Assembly (NCBI GenBank): GCA_900314855.1
Contig: OMWZ01000004.1
Coordinates: 1-64,000 of the forward strand
Length of the DNA: 64,000 nucleotides
Direction: 5' to 3'
Origin: an uncultured Selenomonadales bacterium
GTDB taxonomy: Bacteria > Bacillota > Negativicutes > Acidaminococcales > Acidaminococcaceae
The notes under the pieces were generated by a model. That model was not told the origin of the DNA and did no database searches. It worked only from the letters and a program-made list of their open reading frames with translations. Shown here one piece after another: positions 7,083 to 15,634 of this stretch (within the stretch, counting starts at the first letter, position 1; the number at the start of each line of letters is the position of its first letter). The position numbers and the translations under genes were made by a program.

Positions 7083-8498
7083 TTACTGCTGCGTGCTGAC
7101 CAGCCCTTCTGTCGAAATCGCTTTCTTGCTCACGAAGCTGATGCCACAGAACACGCCGCCGCAGACGAGCCATTCGGCGTAGATCACATGGGGCAGGACG
7201 CGGACTGCCGGGAGGAACATCCAGGCGACAAGCACGACGATGGAGGCGAGAATCGTCCAGAACGCGGCCTGGCGGGAGCAGTACTGGGGAGCATACATGG
7301 TCATGAGTACGATGACGGAGAAGGCCGCCATGAGAGACAGGCCGGCCATGAGGGTGGAAATGATGCCGCTGATGGTGAGGGCGAAGCCCAGGGTCAACAG
7401 GCCGAGCAGGAGGACGGAAATCCGCGTGACCCGCATGTAGCGGCTGTCGTCCATGTCCGGCTCGACAAACCGTTTGTGGATGTCGTGGGAATAGAGCGTC
7501 GCCGCCGACAGGAGCAGGTTGCAGGCCGTGCTGACATCGGCCGCCCACAGGGAGGCCAGGGTAATGCCCGCGATCCACGGATTGAGGCTCATGATGAGGC
7601 GGGGCAGGGCCGTCGTCGGCGCGATGCCCGGGTACAGCTCCGACGCGATGACGCCGAGCAGGGCGGCGACGAAGCCGACGGGCAGCATGACGAGGCCGCC
7701 GTAGAGGAACCCGCGCTGCGCCGTCCGCACATCCCTGGCGCCCAGGGAAATCTGGATGATGGCCTGCAGGGACAGATTGACCGTGACGAGGACGACAATC
7801 CACGTCACGATGGTCATGCCGCCGACACCGCCGACCAGATCCAGGGCGTGGACCGTCGGCGCCTGGACGGCCACGACATCGATCCCGCCGGCCAGGCCCA
7901 GGATCAGGAAAGCCGCCACGGTAATGCCGATATACTGGATCGTCACGTTCAGGATATTCGACTGGCTGGCGGACCACATGCCGCCGATGAGGGTGATGCC
8001 GATGAAGACGACGGCGCTGGTCAGCATGCCCGTCAAGGGCGTGAACAGGTCGGGCAGGAGGGACGCCAGGATGGCGCCGCCGGCCACGTACTGCAGGCTC
8101 ATGATGACGAGCTGCACCAGAATCTGGCAGGTAATGCCCGCCACTAGGGCCCGTTTGTCATAGTACCGTTCCAGCAGTTCCGGCACGGTCGTGATGTTGA
8201 GCTGGCGGTACTTTTTCGCGACCGTGAGGCCCATGACGATGGCGCCGATGCCCCAGGCCGCCGTGTACCAGCCTGCCGACAGGCCCACTTTGTAGGCCTG
8301 TTCCGCCACGCCGATCGTGGACGCGCCGCCCACGGCGAGCCCGACGATGGACACGAGAATCAACGGCGTCGTCAACTTGCGCCCTGCCAGGACATACGCC
8401 TCGGCCGACGCTGCCGCCCGGTGCTTCACATACGCGCTGATGCCGAACAACACGGCAACGTAGGCGACAATGATGAAAATCTGTACTGCTGAACCCAT
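7083..8498 (-). CDS. Sodium:solute symporter (SSS/SSF) family, Phe T-box controlled
   Basis: The 471-residue protein has about 13 hydrophobic segments and the SSF fold signatures, including GGASTIGVAEQAYKVG (near residue 57), the helix-2 region of sodium/solute symporters. It probably imports an organic solute with Na+. Its leader is a T-box RNA whose specifier reads UUC (Phe), so it is expected to be switched on when tRNA-Phe is uncharged. This makes phenylalanine or a precursor such as phenylpyruvate or an aromatic amino acid the best guess for the substrate. That assignment is inferred from the leader, not from the protein. Confidence 0.88.
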   Translation of the reverse strand: MGSAVQIFIIVAYVAVLFGISAYVKHRAAASAEAYVLAGRKLTTPLILVSIVGLAVGGASTIGVAEQAYKVGLSAGWYTAAWGIGAIVMGLTVAKKYRQLNITTVPELLERYYDKRALVAGITCQILVQLVIMSLQYVAGGAILASLLPDLFTPLTGMLTSAVVFIGITLIGGMWSASQSNILNVTIQYIGITVAAFLILGLAGGIDVVAVQAPTVHALDLVGGVGGMTIVTWIVVLVTVNLSLQAIIQISLGARDVRTAQRGFLYGGLVMLPVGFVAALLGVIASELYPGIAPTTALPRLIMSLNPWIAGITLASLWAADVSTACNLLLSAATLYSHDIHKRFVEPDMDDSRYMRVTRISVLLLGLLTLGFALTISGIISTLMAGLSLMAAFSVIVLMTMYAPQYCSRQAAFWTILASIVVLVAWMFLPAVRVLPHVIYAEWLVCGGVFCGISFVSKKAISTEGLVSTQQ

Positions 8499-8869
8499 TT
8501 TTGATACTCCTCTCTCTTTGTCGGCGCCAACAAAAAAAGCCGTTCCCTGAGGGACGACTTTGTCGCGGTACCACCCTGCTTACCGATGGAAATAAAAAAG
8601 GGTGGCCCCCAGGGACGGAAACAGGTTCCGCGGTACCACCCTTCTTATCTCGAATCGATCAACTCATGGCCGTGTAACGGCAGCCACACCGGTACGGCCT
8701 ACTGTCAATTCAGCCGTACAGCTCCGGGATGAACTTCATGACCTTTTCCCTGGTCCCCTTGCACCATCCGGGGCCTCTCTGCGAAGTTCCAAGGCACTAC
8801 TTTATCCCTTCGTCACTGTTTGCGTTTTGCGTTATGGTTTCATTGTACCGGAAAGAGGGACGATGTCAA
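8499..8869 (-). promoter_or_regulatory. T-box leader, Phe (UUC) specifier, doubled antiterminator
   Basis: Read on the minus strand, the leader has a Stem I with AGUA, an AGAGAG bulge segment and the specifier segment GAAGTTCATCCCGGAG, which fits the consensus GAA-n-NNN-A and gives specifier TTC (bases 8731-8733). The antiterminator core AGGGTGGTACCGCGG lies at 8629-8643 and is followed by a terminator with a T-run (8596-8645). A second core, AGGGTGGTACCGCG at 8564-8577, follows with its own terminator (8531-8560) but no second Stem I. The UGGU bulge fits a tRNA with an A discriminator base, as in tRNA-Phe. One specifier thus appears to feed two serial antitermination decisions before the SSS gene. 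Confidence 0.85.
8842..8869 (-). promoter_or_regulatory. Promoter of the T-box leader
   Basis: On the minus strand, TTGACA and TACAAT are separated by 16 bases. Transcription should start about 340 bases before the SSS start codon. Confidence 0.8.
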
Positions 8870-8923
8870 GCTTTGTTTCGCGAATTTTCGCGGTCCGGAC
8901 AAAACTGTTACATCTTGTACAGA

Positions 8924-9712
8924 TTATTGGATGTACTGCGCCTCCAGCTGGGCCATGGTGCCGTCCGTCTCCATTTCCGCGAGGAAAAAGTTGACGTAGT
9001 TCAGGAAGTCCTGGTCGCCTTTGGCCAAAAGGGCGCCGAAGCGGCTTCTGGTGAATGGCTTGTCCACGAGGGGCGCGGCCAGTTTTTCGTTCAGCCGGAC
9101 GTATTTGCGGGCTTCCATGGTTTCCGTGATCATGATGTCGGCCTTGCCTTCGCCGACGAGAGCGGGGATTTCGGCGTTCTGCTCATGGATGAGCAGCGTC
9201 GCCTGGGGCAGGTTGGCGCGGGCGAATTTCTCGTTTGTGCCGCCGGGGTTGACCATGACGCGGACGCCCGGCTGGTTGAGGTCGGCCAGGGTCTTGAATT
9301 TGGCGGCGTCTCCCTTGCGGCAGAGGATGGTCTTGCCGAAGAGCAGGTACCCGTCGGACATGGCCAGCGTGCGCTCGCGGTCAAAGGTGCGGGTGATGCC
9401 GCACAGGGCCAGGTCGAATTTGCCGTCTTTCGTGTCCTGCGAGAGGGTCTTCCAGGTCGTAGGGACGTATTCCACTTTCACGTGGAGGGAAGCGGCCAGT
9501 TTTTCCGCCAGTTCGGCATCGAAGCCTTCGTATTTGCCCGTTTCTTTGTCCCGGTAGGACATGGGGCGGTAGTCGCCGGTGGTGCCGACGCGGATGGCGC
9601 CGCGGGCGGCGATGTCTTCCAGGTGGGCTGCCCAGGCGGTGGTCATGGCGCCCAGGCACAGGCCGGCAACCAAGGCTGCCGTAGCGCCGTATTTCCAGAA
9701 TTTCAGGGACAT
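8924..9712 (-). CDS. Periplasmic cyclohexadienyl dehydratase-like / family 3 solute-binding protein
   Basis: The 262-residue protein has a signal peptide (cleavage near AWA-AHLED) and a type II periplasmic binding fold. It closely follows PheC-type cyclohexadienyl dehydratases as I know them: TTGDYRPMSYR, FDAELAEKLA, PTTWKTL, and NPGGTNEKFARANL (mid-protein). The family's TDAIEAR segment, thought to carry the catalytic Glu, reads TETMEAR here. PheC enzymes turn prephenate or arogenate into phenylpyruvate or phenylalanine outside the cytoplasm, but they evolved from amino-acid-binding proteins, so a binding-only role remains possible. No ABC permease or ATPase is adjacent. A Phe-specific T-box gene follows immediately, which supports the aromatic link. 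Confidence 0.78.
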   Translation of the reverse strand: MSLKFWKYGATAALVAGLCLGAMTTAWAAHLEDIAARGAIRVGTTGDYRPMSYRDKETGKYEGFDAELAEKLAASLHVKVEYVPTTWKTLSQDTKDGKFDLALCGITRTFDRERTLAMSDGYLLFGKTILCRKGDAAKFKTLADLNQPGVRVMVNPGGTNEKFARANLPQATLLIHEQNAEIPALVGEGKADIMITETMEARKYVRLNEKLAAPLVDKPFTRSRFGALLAKGDQDFLNYVNFFLAEMETDGTMAQLEAQYIQ

Positions 9713-9769
9713 GGGGAAACACTCCTTTGTTTTATTTGTTTTCGTTGCGGTTTCGAAGCGGCTGCTGGC

Positions 9770-10654
9770 CTAGGCGCGGCCCAGGGCGAAGACGGCGCCG
9801 AGGATGAGCGCGATGCCGGCGGTTTCGACGAGGCCGAAGGAAAGACCGAAGCAGATCATGCTGAAGAGGATGGACGACAGGGGTTCGATGGCGCCCAGGA
9901 TGCCCGTCACCTGGGGCGGGACGTACTGGATGCTGGCGATGTAGAACCAAAACGCGAGGACGGTGCCGACGAGGATGACGAAGGCGAAGGCGCCGAGAAA
10001 GGGCAGGTCGTGCGGCAGGTCGTAGTTCCAGGGCTGGGCGAAGGGCAGGCATACGAGGCCGCCCGTGAGCATTCCCCAGCCGACGACGAGACGGGCCCCC
10101 CAGCGCAGGATCATGGGGCGGGGCTGGACGGTATAGAAAGCCGCCGCCGCCGCCGACAGAATGCCCAGGACGAGCGCTTTCGCGGAAACGGCGAGGGCGT
10201 CCCAGCGCCCGCCCGTCACGATGAGGACCGTCCCGGCGATGGCCACGGTCGTACAGAAGATTTCGCGCGGGGTCGGCAGGCGCCGTTCACGCAGGCACAC
10301 CCAGAGGACGATGAAGAGGGCCATCAGGTACTGCAAAATCGTCGAAACGGCGGCATTGCTCTCCTTGATGGTGGCAAAGTAGAGGAACTGCGTGCCCAGC
10401 ATGCCGATAATCCCGAAGGCGATCATGGGCAGGCGCAGGTCCTTGTCCTGCCAGAAGTCGTACGGGTTGCGTCCCGTCAGGACGCGGTCCAGGGCGAGCA
10501 GGATGACGCCGGACAGGACGAGGCGGGAGCCTGTGAGCCAAAACGGGGAAACGCCCCGGTTGAGGAGCAGGTACTGCCCTCCGATGCCCGAGGCGCCCCA
10601 GAAGATACAGCCGAAGACGGCAAGCAACAGGCCGCGGGTGTAGTTCGTTCGCAT
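9770..10654 (-). CDS. EamA/DMT family transporter
   Basis: The 294-residue protein has ten hydrophobic helices arranged as two EamA repeats (about residues 8-140 and 152-288), with the typical ILGAIEPLSSILFS segment in repeat two. DMT proteins mostly export amino acids or related metabolites. Its ATG lies one base after the stop of the TAXI binding-protein gene, so translation is probably coupled. It lies in a run of minus-strand transport genes ending in the PheC-like gene. The substrate is unknown; the surroundings suggest an amino or keto acid. Confidence 0.88.
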   Translation of the reverse strand: MRTNYTRGLLLAVFGCIFWGASGIGGQYLLLNRGVSPFWLTGSRLVLSGVILLALDRVLTGRNPYDFWQDKDLRLPMIAFGIIGMLGTQFLYFATIKESNAAVSTILQYLMALFIVLWVCLRERRLPTPREIFCTTVAIAGTVLIVTGGRWDALAVSAKALVLGILSAAAAAFYTVQPRPMILRWGARLVVGWGMLTGGLVCLPFAQPWNYDLPHDLPFLGAFAFVILVGTVLAFWFYIASIQYVPPQVTGILGAIEPLSSILFSMICFGLSFGLVETAGIALILGAVFALGRA

Positions 10655-10655
10655 G

Positions 10656-11657
10656 TTATTTTAAGACACCGATTTCCTTGTAGTATTTGACGGCGCCCGG
10701 ATGAAGCGGTACATCGGCGATATCCTTGACGGCGTCGGCCGGTTTCAGGCCCTTGAGGTTTTTCTGGGATTTGCCCAGTTCGTCAATGTGTTCCCAGAAG
10801 GACTTGGTCAGCTGGTAGACCGTGTCTTCCGACAGGTCGCCGCGGCAGAACATGAGCATCTTGATGGCCGTCGTCTGGACCGCTTCTTTCTGGTTCGGGT
10901 AGGTGCCGGCAGGAATCGTGTATTTCACGTACCAGGGGTACTGCGCCTTCAGTTTCGCGAAGACATCGTCACCGATGGGCAAGAGGCGGCAGTCGGCGGT
11001 CAGTGCCTGGGAGACGGCGGAGGCGGGAGCGCCGGACATGATCCAGGCGCCGTCCAGGGTGCCGTTCTGCAGCATGTCGGCCGCGCCGCCGAAGGCGATG
11101 TACTCGGCCTTGAAGTCCCCGGGGAAGTTCAGGCCCGCCGCGGTGAAGTGGGCTTTCGCTTCATTGTAGACGGAAGAACCTGCCGAGGCGACGGCGAAAT
11201 GTTTGCCTTTCACGTCGGCCAGGGAGCGGATGCCGGACTTGTTCGTCACGACGACCTGGTTCGGGTTCAGGTAGAGGCCGGCGATGGCCTTGAGATCCTT
11301 GTAGGCGTGGCCCTTGAAGCTGTCCGTGCCGTTCAGGGCCTGGGACGCGTTGCTGGAAATGGCGATGGAGACCTGGGCTTCGCCGTCGGCCACCATGTTC
11401 AGGTTGGCGATGCCGCCGGCCGAGGCCTGGCTCGACGCCTGGACGGTCGGCACGGTCTTGTTCCAGTTGTTCGTGATGGCGGCGCCGACGGCGTACAGGG
11501 CGCCCGAAGCGGAAGCCGTCGGGAAGTTGATCTTCACCTTCTGGCCCGGGGCGGGGGCGGCAGCCTTTTTGTCCCCGCCGCCGCAGCCGGTCAGGGCGCC
11601 GACGGCCAGGGAGGCCATCATCAGTGCGCACAGGGCGCGTTTCCACAGTTTGTTCAT
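10656..11657 (-). CDS. TAXI-type TRAP transporter solute-binding lipoprotein
   Basis: The 333-residue protein starts with a lipoprotein signal (ALMMASLAVGALTGC, lipidated Cys near residue 24) and a GGGDKKAAAPAPG linker. The mature part has the TAXI family pattern, with FPTASASGALYAVGAAI after the linker and later KGKHFAVASAGSSVYNEAKAHF. TAXI proteins deliver dicarboxylates or amino acids such as glutamate to fused TRAP permeases, and the permease gene is directly upstream. I chose ATG 11657 because GGAAAGGAG lies before it; an upstream GTG/ATG would spoil the signal peptide. Confidence 0.9.
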   Translation of the reverse strand: MNKLWKRALCALMMASLAVGALTGCGGGDKKAAAPAPGQKVKINFPTASASGALYAVGAAITNNWNKTVPTVQASSQASAGGIANLNMVADGEAQVSIAISSNASQALNGTDSFKGHAYKDLKAIAGLYLNPNQVVVTNKSGIRSLADVKGKHFAVASAGSSVYNEAKAHFTAAGLNFPGDFKAEYIAFGGAADMLQNGTLDGAWIMSGAPASAVSQALTADCRLLPIGDDVFAKLKAQYPWYVKYTIPAGTYPNQKEAVQTTAIKMLMFCRGDLSEDTVYQLTKSFWEHIDELGKSQKNLKGLKPADAVKDIADVPLHPGAVKYYKEIGVLK

Positions 11658-11703
11658 AGTACAAAACTCCTTTCCCACACGTGAAACACAATACATCTGC
11701 TAT

Positions 11704-13725
11704 TTATCTGGAAGGCGCGGCGGGCTGCTGCTTGCGGCGGAAGAGCTGCAAGGCGAGCGCGGCGGCCAGGCAGACCAGACCGGCGCCGTCCGTGGCCATG
11801 CCCGGATAGAGCAGGAACGGGGCGGCGGCGACGAGGAGAAGCCGTTCGACGACCCGGGCTTTCGTCACAAGCCATCCTTCGAGGCCGGCGACGAGGGAAA
11901 TGGTCCCCACGCAGGCCGTGGCGAAGGTCCAGGCACTTTGGAAGGCCGTGGCGGTCTTGTCGGCGCCCAGGAGTAGGATTGGGTTGTCGAGGAAGAAGAA
12001 GGGGATGATAAAGCCGATGAGGCCCAGCCGGACGGCCCAGATGCCGGTCTTCGTCTGGTCGCTGCCGGCGATGCCCGACGCCACGTAGACACTCATGGCC
12101 ACGGGCGGCGTAATGTTGGACAGGCAGGCGTAGATCAGGCAGAAGAGGTGCGCCGTCAGGGCGGGGACGCCGGCGTTGATCAGGACCGGCACGGCGACGG
12201 CCTGGACGATGACGTAGGCCGCGACGCCGGGCACGCCCATGCCGAGGATGACGGACATGACCATGACGAGGAAGCCTGTCAGGTAGACGCTGCCGTTGTC
12301 CACGACGGACAGGATCAGGTAGCCCATGTTCAGGCCCATGCTGGTGAGCGTGACCGTGCCGATGATGACACCGATGATGACGCAGCAGACCCCGACGGAA
12401 ATGGCGCTCTGGGCGCCTTCCGCCGTGGCGGCGACAATCTTGTCCCAGCCCATGCGCGTATCTTTGCGCAGCCAGCTGGCCACGATGGTGGCGAAAATGG
12501 AAACGACGGCCGCCAGCAAAGGCGTATACCCGGCGAACATCAGCCCGATGAGGGTAATCAGCGGCAGGACCAGATGTCCCTGTTCCTTCAGGACTTTCGT
12601 GGCCTGGGGGATGTTTTCCCTGGCCAGGCCGGAAAGGCCCAGACGTTTCGCTTCAAAGTGGACGGAGAAGAGCAGTCCCAGATAATACAGGAAAGCGGGC
12701 ACGATGGACGCCACCATGACGACGGTGTAGCTCAGGTTCAGGAATTCCGCCATGACGAAGCCCACGGCGCCCATGATGGGCGGGCAGAACTGGCCTCCCG
12801 TCGACGCGACGGCTTCGACGGCGCCGGCGAATTCTTTCCGGTAGCCCGTGCGTTTCATCAGGGGAATCGTGATGGTTCCCGTGGTCGCCACGTTCGCGAT
12901 GGCCGATCCGTTGATCATGCCTAGGAGCGCCGACGCTACGACGGCCACCTTGGCGGGACCGCCCGACGTCTGTCCCACGAGGGTCAGGGAGAAATCGTTG
13001 ATGAACCGGGAAAACCCGCTGTGCTTCAAAAAGGCGCCGAACAGGACGAAGAGGAAAATGTAGGTGGCCGACACGCCGATGCCGGTTCCCAGCAGGCCCT
13101 GCGTGCCCCAGAACTGCGTCACCAGGACCCGCTTCAGCGTAAAACCGTTGTGGCCCAGCAGGCCCGGCAGAAAGGCGCCGAACCAGTTGTAGGCTAGGAA
13201 GAGGAGGGACAGGATGGCCAGGTTCCCCGACGCGCGCCGCGCCGCCTCAAAGACGACGAGGACCGCCACGGCGGCAATGCCGACCTCAAAATCGGTCACG
13301 CGGCCCCCCATTTCGGCGATGCGCGTGAAATTCAGGATCAAATAGCCGAAGGATCCCAGGGACAGGGCGATGAGGACCAGGTCCCGCAAAGGCGGCAGTG
13401 TCCGCTGCCGTCGTTCCGATTGATACGCGGGAAACAGCAGAAACGTGAACAGCAGCAGGAACATGCAGTGGAACGCCCGCAGGTTGATGGCGCTGATGAC
13501 GCCGATGGTCGTAAAATACAGCTGGAACAGGGCCCACAGGCACAGCAGGACCGTCAGGACCTTGCGCATGGGACCCTGGTACGCGCGCAGCCGCGACTCG
13601 GCCTCTTTTTCCTCCAGCATGGCCTGCGCTTTGGCATTCAGGGCCGCGGAGCCCGGCGTGTCCGCGGGGGTTGCGGCCGTCGGCATTTCCCGGGAAATAG
13701 GTTCTTGCGAAGATGAATGGGACAT
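11704..13725 (-). CDS. TRAP transporter fused permease (DctQM type)
   Basis: The 673-residue membrane protein combines the small (4-helix) and large (12-helix) TRAP subunits, as is usual for TAXI systems. Conserved large-subunit pieces are visible: GMINGSAIANVATTGTITIP, GGQFCPPIMGAVGF and SNITPPVAMSVYVASGIAG. The N-terminal 45 residues are polar and cytoplasmic. The start ATG 13725 is preceded by AGAGAG; an upstream GTG at 13770 is possible. It pairs with the TAXI lipoprotein encoded 46 bases downstream and imports an organic acid using an ion gradient. Confidence 0.92.
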   Translation of the reverse strand: MSHSSSQEPISREMPTAATPADTPGSAALNAKAQAMLEEKEAESRLRAYQGPMRKVLTVLLCLWALFQLYFTTIGVISAINLRAFHCMFLLLFTFLLFPAYQSERRQRTLPPLRDLVLIALSLGSFGYLILNFTRIAEMGGRVTDFEVGIAAVAVLVVFEAARRASGNLAILSLLFLAYNWFGAFLPGLLGHNGFTLKRVLVTQFWGTQGLLGTGIGVSATYIFLFVLFGAFLKHSGFSRFINDFSLTLVGQTSGGPAKVAVVASALLGMINGSAIANVATTGTITIPLMKRTGYRKEFAGAVEAVASTGGQFCPPIMGAVGFVMAEFLNLSYTVVMVASIVPAFLYYLGLLFSVHFEAKRLGLSGLARENIPQATKVLKEQGHLVLPLITLIGLMFAGYTPLLAAVVSIFATIVASWLRKDTRMGWDKIVAATAEGAQSAISVGVCCVIIGVIIGTVTLTSMGLNMGYLILSVVDNGSVYLTGFLVMVMSVILGMGVPGVAAYVIVQAVAVPVLINAGVPALTAHLFCLIYACLSNITPPVAMSVYVASGIAGSDQTKTGIWAVRLGLIGFIIPFFFLDNPILLLGADKTATAFQSAWTFATACVGTISLVAGLEGWLVTKARVVERLLLVAAAPFLLYPGMATDGAGLVCLAAALALQLFRRKQQPAAPSR

Positions 13726-13928
13726 AGTACGTAAACTCTCTTTTCTCCTTTTTTCTCTCGATTCCGTCACGACACAGTCGCGCGGAATTTATAGTGTGCC
13801 CATGATACCATATTTTGCAAAAAGTTCACAGCCCTTCACACTTTAGCAGTGAAAAGAAGGGACGAGATTGGAAAAGGTGTAAAAAAGTTAACGGAATCGG
13901 TGGGAGATAGGCGGGGGATAGCGAATCC

Positions 13929-14189
13929 TTAGGGCAGCAGCATTTCCATGACCCGATATCCCGCGACGGCCAACAGCAGGCCCAGCACGTTCTGGGCGAC
14001 GACGTAGGCCAGCCCCTGATACACTTGTCCGTGGAGCAGGAATTGGGCCCCTTCGTTCATGAGGGACGAGAAGGTCGTAAACCCGCCGAGCGCGTTTACG
14101 ACAAAGGTGGCGCCGGGGAAAAAATAGGCCCCGAGGACAAGGTTCGCGCCGTAGCGGCATAACGATCCGATGGCGCCGCCCGTTCCCGA
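13929..14189 (-). pseudogene. crcB: Broken crcB (Fluc fluoride channel) remnant
   Basis: On the minus strand one frame reads GTGGAIGSLCRYGANLVLG, then FFPGATFVVNALG joined directly to GFTTFSSLMNEGAQFLL, and ends ...GYRVMEMLLP before a stop. These are CrcB pieces, but about 30-45 residues that normally lie between the VVN.LG helix and the GGFTTFS motif are missing in frame. No ATG, GTG or TTG start occurs in this frame before it runs into the preceding esterase gene. The remnant therefore lacks its beginning and one membrane helix and should not form a working dual-topology channel. It follows the esterase stop by fewer than 10 bases. Confidence 0.75.
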
Positions 14190-14196
14190 CAGCCGG

Positions 14197-15102
14197 TCAG
14201 GCTGTCGTCGGGGTGGGACCCTGGCCGCTGCCGCTCCAGGCGACGGCGGCTTCCACGCCTTGCCAAAGCCGCCCGGGGGGGTCCTGGAAGTGGCCGCCTG
14301 CGTGGAGCTGGAAGACCGTGTGGACGCCCTGGTTCCGCAAGTGTTCCGTCACGGCCCGCAGATTGTCTTCGATGGGGGCGAGGCGTGGATTTTTCGCTTT
14401 CCCTTCGCGGTCGCCGACGGAGCCGTGGAAAAAGCGCCACGACGGGGCCACGGGCCGTGCTAGGGCAAACTCCCGGAAGCCGGGGTACCAGACCGACGGG
14501 GAGCCGCAGACGCAGCCGGTGAATAGGCCGGGCCCATCCGCGCTGGCGTCTGTACTGGCGTCCGCGCCCGCTTTCGTGGGCGAGGCATACAGGGCATACA
14601 GGGCGAAGAGCCCTGCCAGGGAGTAGCCGGCGAGAAAGCGCAGGGAGGGAACAAAGCCTTCCCCCGCCAGGCGGGTTTCCACGGCCGGCACCAGGGTGTT
14701 CGTGAGCCGCGCCAGGCAGGCGTCGGCGCCGCCGGCAAAATCTGGGCTGCCGCGGAACAGGCGCGGCGCCGGCCAGGGCGTAAAGTCCCGCTCCCAGTCG
14801 TTGCCGGTGATGGCCACGAGGAGGGCCGGGAAGGGGCCGTGGGCGGCTTCCCATTCTGCTTGTTTCCCGTGAAACAGGGCCGCTTCTTCGCGGGCCAGGT
14901 GGACGTAGACGAACGGCAGGACCTGTGGGATCCGGCCCGGAGGAAGGGGGCGGCCCCCGATGCCGGGTTGGCCGGAGGGCCCGCCGCCCTCGCCGGGTAC
15001 CCCCTCGGGGGTATGGGGCCGGAAGACCGTGACGGACGGCGCGTCGGCGGAATCGGTCCAAACGACCGTTTCAAGCGTGTGGAACGGAGAAGGATGTGGC
15101 AT
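14197..15102 (-). CDS. Alpha/beta-hydrolase fold esterase (putative esterase, IroE/Fes-like)
   Basis: The 301-residue protein looks like the 'putative esterase' class of alpha/beta hydrolases. The nucleophile elbow GYSLAG lies about residue 160, the likely Asp in GDREG near 232, and the His in HAGGHFQD near 269. No signal peptide is seen, so it should be cytoplasmic. The family includes siderophore and acyl esterases; the substrate cannot be assigned. A 16-bp parS-like site (14861-14876) lies inside the reading frame. Two low-complexity inserts (Gly/Pro-rich near residues 35-55, Ala/Asp/Ser-rich near 177-190) are unusual for the family. Confidence 0.75.
   Translation of the reverse strand: MPHPSPFHTLETVVWTDSADAPSVTVFRPHTPEGVPGEGGGPSGQPGIGGRPLPPGRIPQVLPFVYVHLAREEAALFHGKQAEWEAAHGPFPALLVAITGNDWERDFTPWPAPRLFRGSPDFAGGADACLARLTNTLVPAVETRLAGEGFVPSLRFLAGYSLAGLFALYALYASPTKAGADASTDASADGPGLFTGCVCGSPSVWYPGFREFALARPVAPSWRFFHGSVGDREGKAKNPRLAPIEDNLRAVTEHLRNQGVHTVFQLHAGGHFQDPPGRLWQGVEAAVAWSGSGQGPTPTTA
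14861..14876 (+). other. parS-like site 2
   Basis: TGTTTCCCGTGAAACA, identical to site 1 and in the same orientation, embedded in the esterase coding sequence. Confidence 0.75.
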
Positions 15103-15634
15103 AAAGTTTCCTCTTTCTTTCCATTTTCAAGGTGAATCCTATAGTCGTACAGGGAATTTCGTGATACAATGAATTGGCGCGGGAAAAAGACGGCGGTGGA
15201 CCACGTGGGACGCCGGCGGCAACAGGCTGGACCCGGCCGGAGCCGCGCCGCGGCCGTGCCTGCGGCGTTGCCGCGCTGTTCCGGCGCCTTTCCTATATTA
15301 TACGGAATTTGGCGGAGAACGCAACGGCGGCGGGAAATTTGCCGCCGGACGGGCGGGGCGGGCCCCTAAAAGAAGGGCTGCCGTGATTGACAGAAACCCC
15401 CGGAGCGTATACAATAAATTATAACCTAGAAAATCCCTATGAATTGAACGGATGGACAAAACGGACGGAACGGACCACGTGCCGGGGACCGGACAGGACA
15501 GCCGGGCAGACTAGGGGAAAACCAGGGAAAATCAGAAAATGCCCGCGCGGGACTCGGAAGATCCCCGTGCAGGAGATAGAACAGGACAAGGACACAGAAA
15601 ACAAGGAGTCCGGAGAAACAAAGGAGTGACGACG
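15103..15634 (+). other. Leader region of the suf operon
   Basis: No gene is supported in this 530-base stretch. It contains a strong promoter (15387-15415) and a purine-rich 5' leader of about 215 bases before sufC. A short open frame runs through the leader, but it starts inside the -35 box and has no ribosome site. No known riboswitch pattern was recognised. Confidence 0.5.
15387..15415 (+). promoter_or_regulatory. Promoter of the sufCBDSU operon
   Basis: TTGACA and TACAAT with an ideal 17-base spacer. It is the strongest promoter match before sufC. Confidence 0.8.

Noticed and set aside
11676-11695. CACGTGAAACA near 11680 as a sixth parS site
   Set aside because: Only one half matches; the other half (TTTCCCA) does not fit TGTTTC.
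13888-14160. A 90-codon minus-strand frame over the crcB remnant
   Set aside because: It is out of frame with the recognisable CrcB sequence and has an Arg/Pro-rich shadow composition.
15387-15629. An 80-codon frame just before sufC
   Set aside because: Its start lies inside the -35 box of the suf promoter, it has no ribosome site, and its make-up is low-complexity.
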